NCBI GenBank assembly: GCA_000226015.1
Contig: JH154974.1
Location: 60,981-85,273, forward strand
Length of the DNA stretch: 24,293 nucleotides
Direction: 5' to 3'
From: Mnemiopsis leidyi
Taxonomy: Eukaryota; Ctenophora; Tentaculata; Lobata; Bolinopsidae
Made by a program: the position numbers and the translations under genes. Numbering within the stretch: the stretch's first letter is position 1; every line of letters starts with the position of its first letter. Positions 8,374 to 17,312 of the stretch are shown here, in pieces. Under the pieces are notes generated by a model. That model was not told where the DNA came from and searched no databases. It was given only the letters and a program-made list of their open reading frames with translations.

Positions 8374-10540
8374 TCATTCATGTTTTTCTACCTGTCTGAT
8401 GCTGACATTTACTCGTGTCCTAAGCAGGAATTTCCTAACCATCTCTCTGAACTCTTCAGTCTGTAAAGACGGATCAATCCTTTCTAACAACGCTGGAGAC
8501 AACCCCTCTACAAACTGTTCAACCCAGACCGGGGAGTCAAGTCTACTCCTCAACTCTGTACCCTGCTTTAAGTCATGTCGGCAGCTTCTCACGTTGAAGG
8601 AACTGAATACCTTGGGTACGGCGTGGTAGGCAGTCCGTGAAGAACCGGAGAGGATAACGACGTCTCCGTGAGAGAGGATGAGGGAGACAGGAGGGTGGGA
8701 TCTGGTAGCTCCACCCACACAGAGCACTCCTGGCAGACCTGGGTGTAAGGCACGTTAGATACCTGGGTAAAGGGACACGTTAGATACCTGGGTGTAGGGA
8801 CACGTTAGATACCTGGGTGTAGGGACACGTTAGATACCTGGGTGTAGGGGCACGTTAGATACCTGGGTGTAGGGGCACGTTAGATACCTGGGTGTAGGGG
8901 CACGTTAGATACCTGGGTGCAGGCCGCAGAGGCAGGTTTGATACCTGGGTGTGGACTGTGCGGCAGGTTTGATACCTGGGTGTGGACTGTGCGGCACGTT
9001 AGATAACGGGTAGAATGGGAATGTATTGATCGACAAAATTGAAATGATGAATTGCCCATTGATGATATTTAATTAAAACGTAAGATTTCATTTCTACAAG
9101 AATACATTAACAATACCTAAACTGATTGAAACAAGGGGCTTGGTGAGATCCCATTCGAGTTCATCTTGATGAAACGACAGAGTATCCCCGGGATGATACA
9201 AGTTTATAATCGCTGAATCCGGCTTTAAATTTGTACTAATGTCGAGGCTGAAACATATCAACTCGATTTTTACGAGAAAAAAACACATTTTCGGTAAATT
9301 TTTAGGGCATACAACGGCAGGCGGATTTTTTAGCTTCAGGACCATATAGCTAACGGACTTTTCCACTTAACACCTCAGAAAAGTTGAAAAAACCTTTCGA
9401 TAATACAATGAGCGATGTTCGCCAGATCTTCAGGAAATTCAGAGCGAAATCCTTGTCTGTATTCACGTAGTGTCCAATCGTAGTGATAGCTGCGATTCGA
9501 TAGTTATTTATAGTATGTAAATCCTGGATTTCTTTTAAATACACTTAGTAACTAGCTTATATAAATCATCAAGAAAATGAACAAAATCTGATGAATATTG
9601 AGTTCAGGCAGGATTTGATCCTACCCAGTTGAAATCCAGCGGAGTTTATCGATCAGTAAGCTGCCTTTATCAACTGTGGACCAGTAGCTCCGTCCTTTAG
9701 GACAAGTTGTTCCAAGACAGCTGAGATTTGACCTAAACGGCAGAGTCCTTTGAAGTTATAATTGATGCGATTTATGAGAATCAATATGCATTATGAGTGG
9801 ATTACTGCAATTACAGAATTATGCTGAAGAAATCGTTCAAATTGTATTGTTAACGGCTGGATATTTACAAAACTTTCTGTGGCCAAAGGGCCAATAGGAC
9901 AGACCATTGTTACACTGTTAAGGTAAATTAACTCAATGAATAAAACCTAACTTGGTCGTCAGAGTCTTTACTGAGCCCGAATCCTGCTGGATACTGCAAG
10001 AGAACCCTGCACAGAAGATCAGCTAACCCTCTGGACGAGAATGCGCCCTTTATTACAATTAATCCAGGGTAATCTGAATGGGAGAAGACTCTCCAAGAAG
10101 TGGTGGAATTGAGGAACTTGTGTGGGCGGGCAGGGGTAACATCAAGACCTGGAGGAAAATAGATAGCAGGGCCGGCATAGTCGGTAGATGAAAATAGATA
10201 GCAGGGCCGGCATAGTCGGTAGATGAAAATAGGTATTAGATAGCAGGGGAGAAACAATACGGAATCTGCGTGGTTGGCTAGCGAAATTTTTGGACGCACA
10301 GATAATCATCTTATGAATTATAAAATGCCCAGAAAACAGGCCAGATTCCTTATAATTAAGCTTACTAATATATCAACCTTAGGTCAAAAGTGAAGCCATA
10401 ATACCTGAAGTTTTACAAGACTGATCTCGGAATAACCGATTGCATTGCTGGCAACTCAAATCGAAAACGCTGTCGGACAAGTCCACATTTTTCTGCTTGA
10501 GACGTTTGAACGTTTCCTTAAGAATGTCAGACTCAGCCAT
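8374..10540 (-). CDS. ALKBH1: ALKBH1, Fe(II)/2-oxoglutarate nucleic-acid demethylase (6 exons, 338 aa)
   Basis: ALKBH1 is a dioxygenase that removes m1A from tRNA and forms 5-formylcytosine at the wobble base of mitochondrial tRNA-Met; DNA 6mA activity is also reported. Exons are 10540-10405, 10148-9947, 9720-9625, 9489-9394, 9247-9117 and 8729-8374, with phases consistent at all five GT-AG introns (135-387 bp). The N-terminal helix AESDILKETFKRLKQ is followed by TSWRVFSHSDYPGLIVIKGAF (human WQAYGLKGYPGFIFIPNPF), then KLRWISTGYHYDW and FPEDLANIAHCI. The double-stranded beta-helix core holds the iron ligands His203 and Asp205 (SFHQDELEW) and His256 (AYHAVPKV), and the 2-oxoglutarate arginines Arg326 and Arg332 (RVNVSIRQV). 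Nothing essential is missing, so an active enzyme is predicted. Human ALKBH1 is 389 aa; the difference lies in shorter N-terminal and linker regions. Exons 3 and 4 were found only by reading frames continuous with the splice phases. Confidence 0.93.
8738..9005. repeat. 24-32-bp minisatellite in ALKBH1 intron 5, ten copies
   Basis: Ten units begin CCTGGGTGTAGGG or a variant. The first is 24 bp, six are 25 bp, and three longer ones (32, 31, 31 bp) at 8912-9005 carry GGACTGTGCGGCAGG-type inserts. The array ends 7 bp before the exon 6 acceptor at 8730. In the transcript strand most units contain CACCCAG|GTATCT, which resembles joined acceptor and donor sites. Confidence 0.95.
10155..10250. repeat. 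35-bp tandem repeat at ALKBH1 exon 2 acceptor, 2.7 copies
   Basis: Identical 35-bp units occupy 10155-10189 and 10190-10224, followed by a diverged partial unit to 10250. The core is GCAGGGCCGGCATAGTCGG. The array begins 5 bp from the acceptor dinucleotide (minus strand, 10150-10149) and so supplies the pyrimidine stretch of the real 3' splice site in duplicate. Confidence 0.93.
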
Positions 10541-11805
10541 TCCCCATATTCTACATGATAGAATTCAAATTGTAGTTAAATCTCAGAAAAATCATAGGAC
10601 CAAATCTCTGTGATAGCACTTATGTGGCATTATCACGCTACGTTTATCTTCCCGAAAAGCGCTACCCGCCTTGAATTCATTAAATAACGATAATTCTATT
10701 ATCAAACTAAATCATGGAAAATGTTTAAATAAATTGATGAATTAATTTCAGGTATTATTACTATCAATGTGCACTAGACGGAATCACCCAATTACTCCTT
10801 TACTACCAAGTACCAACCATCAAAATGTATATCAATTATTCAACATATATTTAGTTAATTCATATGGTATCAAATTATGAACACAATTCTTTACATTTTA
10901 GTATTCTAATCTGAATTTCTAAACTAACACTGGAAAAGACAAAAAAAATTCTGTCAAGGATTAATACTATTTGTGTAATAACGCGGTTCCAATCAGACGT
11001 TTAAAAAAACCGACTGACTATCCATGTTCCATGCAGTGATATTGATCTTCATACTCGTAGTTACAGTAAAGATTTCCAACCTTCGTTTCAAATTGTTTTT
11101 CTTGGTGTGGATTCCAGACCTGCGTCCTGGAAAAATGAGTAGAAAGGAAGATTGCTTGTTTGAACATTCAGGTCATGAGCCGAAATTGATCATTGTTCCA
11201 AGGTAATTGATGTTTGGATTTTGAAAACTATGGGATTTTCAGAATACTGGGTAGAAAAATTTTTACGTACAAATTATGTTATTCACTATGAATCTCCTGT
11301 TTACTCAATACAAGTCATAATGATTGTTCATGGAATTTTCAACCTTAAGTCGAGAAGCATCATGAAATTTATCATCAGTATATTTTGCAAAAGCTAACTG
11401 AAAATCATCATTTTGTTTGACACATAAAAACACGATCGAAATTTCATAAAATCAACAGCATATAAATTATGGATACTCTAACAAGATAAACTTAAAATGT
11501 TATACGTAAATCAATATCATCAAGAATATAATATAGGAAAATTGAAGGAACTGTTCTCTTCTGGACAACAAGTCGTATGGCCATTAGATTTATTAGAATT
11601 AATCATTTAAAAGCTTCACGAATCTACTTTAAATGAACTTAACACTGGATATCAAACCCCTAAGGGGTTGAGGATGAAAACGGCCTACTTTACGAGCGGC
11701 ACCTTTATCTGATCAAGGTTTGCCTTTTAAACTGCTTACTTTAATTTTCACATCACCATGCACAGAAATTTAAATCGCCTCCTGTGCAGTTGCACAAAAG
11801 CAATA
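10541..11805. other. Gene-free AT-rich interval upstream of ALKBH1
   Basis: This is presumably the ALKBH1 promoter side and the 3' flank of the Ig-like gene. An AG at 10552-10551 lies 10 nt before the ALKBH1 ATG. The 60-codon plus frame at 11024 starts with a hydrophobic run and ends near a donor-like CAAG|GTAATT at 11200, but nothing downstream continues it. I see no repeat or RNA gene here. Confidence 0.4.
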
Positions 11806-12788
11806 TCATGTGTTGGTGTCAGGAGCATTCTGTTGAGGATTTTTCATTCGCTGGTAATCCCGAAGGCAGGGCCCGAAACAAGAAGTTTCGCCAGACCAAA
11901 CTCCAACACGCTTTGAAGCAACAAATAATGCGACGAAAATAAGGACAGGTACAGCAAAAACAACCAACCATGCATCCCTCTCCAACATTGTGGTTTCCAT
12001 GTCCTCCTTCCTAGTTTTAGAGGGAGTACGGTACGTACCAATTTTGATGGAAGAAGTTTCATTCGGACCAGTGGACCACAACGCAAGGTAACATCTTTTT
12101 TTAAGAATCCCCTGAAATCAGCAATTATGATTGATTCGTAGAGGCTCCCCTTTTGCCACGATGAATTTTGAGGCAAGTTGGCAGGAAGCCAATTTTCCCT
12201 CAATGGATATTCAGATTCTGTATCATTTACATCTATATGCGTGATCCCACCGTGAAAAGACACGAACCAGAAAATTTCACTAGTTGACGCACATTCTGCC
12301 GATCCTATCTGCTGTAGATTTTTAGTGGTGCTAAGGGTTGTAACGGGGTTATCGTCGGCAGGATTTAGTATGCTTCCAGTCATGTACCCCTCTCTTCTAC
12401 GTGGCTCAACGTCTTCAATCCAGGTGCAGTTAATGGCAGCATTATAATCATCCACCTTGACATCTGTGATACGCAGAACAGAAATTGTACATTCGCGTGT
12501 TTCATCAGCATTAAGGCCCTTTCCGGCAGGGGGATCCGAAAAAGTGCAAGACCCGATGGAACTAGTAAAATTAATGTTCCGTATTTCGATCCGCGAATCA
12601 GAGGCAGGGTCGATCTCTTGTCCGCCCATGTACCAGGTAACGGTAAGAGTATTTGTAGAGGCCCACCAATCATCTCTCACTAGGCAGTACAGCTCTGCAG
12701 TGTCCCCAACTTTGGTGACGGAGGGAACCATGGTGTTTGAGGAGAGTACCGCACTTAAAGTCAAGAGAAATATCACAGTCCAAATCAT
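11806..12788 (-). CDS. Ig-superfamily type I transmembrane receptor with a one-base frame break
   Basis: ATG 12788 gives a signal peptide (MIWTVIFLLTLSAVLSS). The first Ig-like domain spans residues about 20-123: Cys35, Trp52 (VTWYMGG), then ITDVKVDDYNAAINC with Cys121. A second Ig-like domain starts near SAECASTSEIFWFVSF and reaches DVTLRC. From there the same frame leads to an unlikely C-terminus ending at 11844. The neighbouring minus frame, entered near 12070-12110, instead gives WSTGPNETSS, a membrane helix (WLVVFAVPVLIFVALFVA), a KR stop-transfer and a tail with YQRM (YxxM / Yxx-phi type), ending at 11806. One extra base near the A7 run (12097-12103) or at TGTGGTCC would join both parts. 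Several N-glycosylation sequons occur (NFT, NCT, NDT, NSS). Either a sequence error or a recent pseudogene is possible. The receptor's specific family is not recognised. Confidence 0.7.
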
Positions 12789-12973
12789 GATATATCCCAC
12801 CCCTACAGAAAAGTGCCTCTAATTGTACCGACGGTACCTTAAATTTATGGTCTAAATTAAATTTAAGTCGGACAAAAGTTGCTCAAGAAATTTTCGGAAA
12901 TTCGAAATCTTAATTCAGTAATTTTGAAGTCAAGCTAAATTGAAGATCATGATAATTTTCGATTCAGTCTTCA

Positions 12974-13091
<118 letters not shown>

Positions 13092-13776
13092 AGAAGGTTC
13101 ACACTCATCTTCAGTTTTGTTTTATGATGTTTGTGCATAACAAGTTGTCAAAAAGTTTCTTATGAAACGAAGCTGCAATGTGATAATGTCCTAGCGTCCT
13201 TAGTAACGTTTTCCAAACCTCGACGTTCATCGAATTGAGCGACGTTACCGAGGGTATCGTATTTCAGCCACAATTCGGCGCAGTGCGTATGTGATACATT
13301 TGCATATGTAGCTCCCTTTAAATAGCACTTTCATTTGTCTTTTTTGTCTTGCTACGATATTCACCGCGATTATAGGCCAGATTTGTTAATTCATGTAAGC
13401 ATATTCGTACTTTAACTTAGGTTTAAGGTTGTAATTCATTATTTCTAAAAAGAAAAAAATCTTAGCTGTAGACTTTAGTAGAGTTGATTAACTAACCTAT
13501 CTAAATACATTTTTAGGTACTTTATACATTTTGAGCTATGGATATATCATGGGTGCAAATAAGTCAAAATTTACCTAATTTAAGGTACCGAAAGTATTTT
13601 TTTAATTTAGATATTTTGTCCCCGAATTCACAAAAATTTGAAACTAACCGGCTTTCAGCAAGGTGGGGATTTTTGCGTACAGCTCCTCTGCACATATCTA
13701 TATTTCGACATAAACTTGTCCTTTAAATGTGTAAGCTTGCCTGTACGAAGGAAATAGAAAAATGGCAACTGGGCCT

Positions 13777-14035
13777 GTTCGCCGCAGGCGAAAAATTTTG
13801 AGGATTTTGACACAGACCTAGCTAGAAGCGACACCCACCTTGCTGGAAGCGATTTGGTAATTAAGGCCAATCTTTCAATGTCTTTCAATGAATACAAAAC
13901 TGGGGTTCAGGGGCATGATTTAAAATCTTAAGACCCAGTAAATGCCCGCCGCAGGCGAAAAATTTCAAAGATTTTTGCAAATAGAATGGCCTAGAAGCGA
14001 TTTGGTAATAAAGGCAAATATCAAAGATAGCTTTG
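13777..14035. repeat. Two diverged copies of a hairpin-bearing motif inside the TIR element
   Basis: TTCGCCGCAGGCGAAAAA near 13778 and CCCGCCGCAGGCGAAAAA near 13946 each form a short perfect hairpin with a GCA loop. Both are followed by AT-rich sequence and a CTAGAAGCGA motif (13820, 13991) leading into GATTTGGTAAT. This looks like an internal duplication of about 165-bp period. Confidence 0.6.
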
Positions 14036-14737
14036 AAATTAATGTAAGTTGAATTGGAGTGAATGATTTTAACTCCGCTGATCTACAATAGATGGTTGCT
14101 TTTAGAATCACATCGATAAATAAAGTTATATGCAAAGAGAAACATAATTTCAAAATGATTGCTGGAAACTTGTCTGTTTGTCGATTATCGATATGACTAG
14201 CTGCATTGTACCAATATTTCTAATCAAATTGTTGCATTGCAAACAATTTTGTGAATGTGATATTATCAATCACTGATTTAAACAGACACAGTCAGAATCA
14301 ATCTATTTAGATGAATATTATGTATAACTTTTTTATCTACACATAGAAGATTCTAGCATCAAAAAGTTAATCAGGCTTCGATCAAGACCCTAATTTAGAA
14401 TTTTTTATCAGAAGTTAAAGATTTCTATTTTAATATTTAATCCTAAATTAATTATTTGAGAAAAACAATTTGAAAATTTAATCCAACGATGACCTAAATT
14501 CAATTATTTTCTGTTGGAGTTGAAGGGACATTTTGAATGGTGTAGATTTAATTTAGTGTGTGAAGCTGAATCGAAAAATTATCATGATCTTCAATTTAGC
14601 TTGACTTCAAAATTCTGAATTAAGATTTCGAATTTCCGAAAATTTCTTGAGCAACTTTTGTCCGACTTAAAATTTAATTTAGACCATAAATTTAAGGTAC
14701 CGTCGGTACAATTAGAGGCACTTTTCTGTAGGGGTGG

Positions 14738-15707
14738 ACCATTTAGCTAAATCTGATCTCTTCTACTCTACATATCTTCCTCAGTCTAAATATATTGAAT
14801 AAATTTGTAGCGTTGTAAAGGCTCAAAACTATTAAAATTATTGACACTAAAGATAAAGTAGCACATCGAAATTGTTCAATCAACAGTCAGAGTAAGAGGA
14901 TAACAAAATTTACCCTTACTCATTTATCATTTCCAAATGCGACTCTATGACCATGCTCAATTGAACTATTTAATATTTATTACCAAGTCTCAGGATACCG
15001 ATATTCCAGAGCACATTGTTCCTCCATCCCAAACTCATCAAAGCGTGATGATTAGCTCAGAGGACACGTACGTCTAGTACCCGTTACACTGCACCCAAAA
15101 TTAACTTAATTAGTGTTATCTCTCCTAGGCTATGAACCGAGCTTGTTAAGCCGTTTATACGATTTTGAGTGTGTATTCTAATTATTCTTTCTTCGTTGCA
15201 GTTTGTTCCACTTAAAGTCTATTCCATTTTTATAAAACAGAAATAATTGATCAATGTCTTGCAAATTTCGGTTGACTTAAAATTGAATTTTGATTGACGT
15301 TTGTTAAGGAGCACCAAAAGTATATTTAAGATTTTCTGTCAATGTGGGCGCTCCTTTCTCTCTCAACGCCCTACCAGTGGTTCCACCCCCCACCACCAAA
15401 TGTCATTCTTTCAATGCGAGGACGTTCTTGAAACAAAGGCACAGTACATAAAAAGTAAACAACCAGAAGATTCTAACACGCATTGAAGTATATAAGTATT
15501 GAGTATACAATAACATCAATATTCAACCTGATAGGATATGTATTGTTTAGCACATAAAATAGGAAAACATGCGGCATCGAGTATTCTGGATCAATAAGCT
15601 AGGTCATAGGACAGAGATAAATATTCTAATATCAGCCACTGGGGGAAATTATATTTTTCTTTTTCACATCAATTGACAATAAGCGTGACTTTCAATCCGT
15701 TAATAAG
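14738..15707. other. Spacer between the TIR element and the SLC35G1-like gene
   Basis: AT-rich sequence with no supported gene. GATTAGCTCAGAGG at about 15050 resembles a tRNA A box, but no B box follows at tRNA distance. The segment 15301-15486 is open without recognisable domains. The promoter of the transporter gene presumably lies here but is not recognisable. Confidence 0.4.
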
Positions 15708-17033
15708 ATGAGTATATTTAGCTATCTTTCTTCTGTGAAAAATGTAAATCTTCAGGGAAAGAAAATGACTGAGTTAGACACAGTGATACTAAACAAACTT
15801 GTCAAGGACGAGGATTATAGAGAGGAAGACTTAGGGGACGTCAATCTCGGAGTTGAACTTCCGGAGGTCGCGGAAGAACGTTTCGGCACAGCGATAGACA
15901 CAGTGATTGTGAACAAACATGTTAAACACGAGGACTTGCGAAAATTAGAAGAGGTCAATCTCGATAAAGAACTTTCTGAGAGCGTGAAGGACTCAAAAAT
16001 TTTTGGAATAGTCAATCCCGGAATTGAATTTTCTGAGGACGTGGAAGAAAAATTTGGACAGGAAATGACCGCGGATACCGGGGAGTGTGAAGTGAAGACC
16101 GTACCCGAAAATACTCAAAAGATAAGCATCACCCAGAGGATACTTGGAATATCACTAATCTTTGCCTGCTCCATCCTAGCGACAACCCAGGGAGCAATCC
16201 TCAAGTACATCAAGGCCATTCCAACGGGGGAGGCGGTAATGTTCACTGCTTTCCACGCACTCACCTTCTTCGCGGTGATTGTTAACTTCTACGGGACTCC
16301 CCTGAGAAGCTTCGCGTTCAAAAAGTTCGTCTTCATGAGGTGCTCTCTAGGCGGTTTGGGCTTCCTCCTCAAAGTTTGGAGTTTCCACAACCTCCCCTTC
16401 GGAGACGCAACAGCCCTGATATTCACCACGCCGTTCTTCGCTGGGATTATAGCGAGGTTTTATCTGAAGGAGAAATATACCATTGGTCACGTGATTGCCA
16501 CTATTTGCGGATTTGTAGGTATCGTCCTCATCGCGAAACCCACATTTTTGTTCAAGACAAGTGTGGAAACAAGTGATGCTCCGTGGTGGTACGTCCTTGT
16601 TCCCCTTGGGACTGCTGCCTTTATGGGGTGGGCGTACGTCTGTTCTCGGATAGCCGGCAAGGCAGTTAGTCCTATAACAATCTCGTTTTACTTGGCCGTT
16701 TGCCAGCTAACCGGCGGTGTCGTTTATCAGACCGCCTCAAAAACGGAGTTTGTTAGTGCCAGCTGTTTCGAAGAGCGAGCTCTGTTACTGGTCTGTGGCA
16801 TGCTGTCGGTGGCGATATATCTCTGCTTGAACAAAGGTCTGGCTATTGAGAAATCTGCAACGGCTACCCTGATAAGGAACTGTGATACTGTGATGGCGTA
16901 TTTGGTTCAGATATTCATCTTCAAGGCCGATGTAGATGTAATGTGTCTAACTGGAGCAGCACTTATTATCACAGGGACTGCTTCAATAACTTTAACTAAG
17001 GCTTTTGACATCACATGTGGGATTGAAATATAA
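15708..17033 (+). CDS. SLC35G1: SLC35G1-like drug/metabolite-transporter (EamA/DMT) membrane protein
   Basis: An intronless gene of 441 aa. It belongs to the DMT superfamily, whose SLC35G branch is poorly defined; SLC35G1 (POST) has been linked to ER/plasma-membrane calcium handling, and transport substrates are uncertain. Residues about 1-140 are an acidic cytosolic region. Ten membrane segments follow, in two EamA halves: roughly 145-280 (ending GIVLIAKPTFLF) and 292-432. Typical motifs are LPFGDATALIFTTPFFAGI with RFYLKEK, and the second-half counterpart GLAIEKSATATLIRNCDTVM. Most of the N-terminus consists of imperfect repeats of about 39 residues (residues 22-60, 62-100 and a short third, 101-117), which is not part of the family core. 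Absence of introns, while neighbours have them, fits a retrocopy or an ancestrally intronless lineage. A second ATG at codon 20 is possible. Confidence 0.88.
   Translation: MSIFSYLSSVKNVNLQGKKMTELDTVILNKLVKDEDYREEDLGDVNLGVELPEVAEERFGTAIDTVIVNKHVKHEDLRKLEEVNLDKELSESVKDSKIFGIVNPGIEFSEDVEEKFGQEMTADTGECEVKTVPENTQKISITQRILGISLIFACSILATTQGAILKYIKAIPTGEAVMFTAFHALTFFAVIVNFYGTPLRSFAFKKFVFMRCSLGGLGFLLKVWSFHNLPFGDATALIFTTPFFAGIIARFYLKEKYTIGHVIATICGFVGIVLIAKPTFLFKTSVETSDAPWWYVLVPLGTAAFMGWAYVCSRIAGKAVSPITISFYLAVCQLTGGVVYQTASKTEFVSASCFEERALLLVCGMLSVAIYLCLNKGLAIEKSATATLIRNCDTVMAYLVQIFIFKADVDVMCLTGAALIITGTASITLTKAFDITCGIEI
15771..16058 (+). repeat. Coding tandem repeat in SLC35G1-like N-terminus
   Basis: Two imperfect 39-codon units (15771-15887 and 15891-16007) and a partial third (16008-16058) share DTVIxNKxVKxED, EVNL/DVNL followed by EL-S/P, and an FG end. 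Both DNA and protein similarity are visible, so this is an internal duplication within the reading frame. Confidence 0.8.
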
Positions 17034-17094
17034 TTATAACAACTCCACTCCTTATCATAACGGAAACTTTTCATGTATACATTTAAGCCGTCTT

Positions 17095-17312
17095 CCAATT
17101 GTTTAAATTCTTCATCCGCCAAGCCTAGGAGAGTGCGCTCAAGGCTATGCCTATGCAATCTCCTTCGGTCGTCTCAGCCGAAAGACCAGGAAACCGTGAT
17201 TGAGGGTTAAATGAGGAGGGCCTTCGTTAAAAGATCGAGACTTTTCCAGGAGCTCTTTCACTACAACTGTTAAAGCCTGGGTACAGGTGTAACAAATACA
17301 AATACAAATTAT
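17095..17312 (+). repeat. SINE-like dispersed repeat, copy B
   Basis: A plus-strand copy of the element at 1385-1640, matching its body and tail. It ends CTGGGTACAGGTGTAAC followed by ACAAATACAAATACAAAT. The tRNA-like head of copy A has no clear counterpart, so this copy appears 5'-truncated. It lies just 3' of the transporter gene. Confidence 0.65.

Noticed and set aside
194..9005. Tandem arrays as a CRISPR locus
   Set aside because: Units are contiguous without unique spacers, and the setting is eukaryotic introns.
9350..9544. 64-codon minus-strand open frame
   Set aside because: It overlaps ALKBH1 exon 4 in the wrong frame. The splice-phase-consistent frame reads YHYDWTLREYRQGF...FPEDLANIAHCI, which matches ALKBH1.
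11024..11206. 60-codon plus frame with hydrophobic start and donor-like end
   Set aside because: No continuing exon, family match or promoter is visible, so it is likely chance in AT-rich DNA.
12012..12041. A 28-nt GTACGT...CTAG segment as a tiny intron repairing the Ig gene frame
   Set aside because: It is too short for a normal spliceosomal intron, and its removal would not join the Ig frame to the membrane-helix frame.
12457..12822. 121-codon plus-strand open frame
   Set aside because: Antisense to the Ig-like coding region and to the end of the TIR element. No recognisable domain.
15050..15064. tRNA A-box-like GATTAGCTCAGAGG
   Set aside because: No B box, acceptor-stem pairing or cloverleaf follows, so it is not a tRNA gene.
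16907..17158. 83-codon minus frame at the transporter 3' end
   Set aside because: It spans the antisense of the transporter and the SINE-like copy, and the coding-like stretch is explained by those overlaps.
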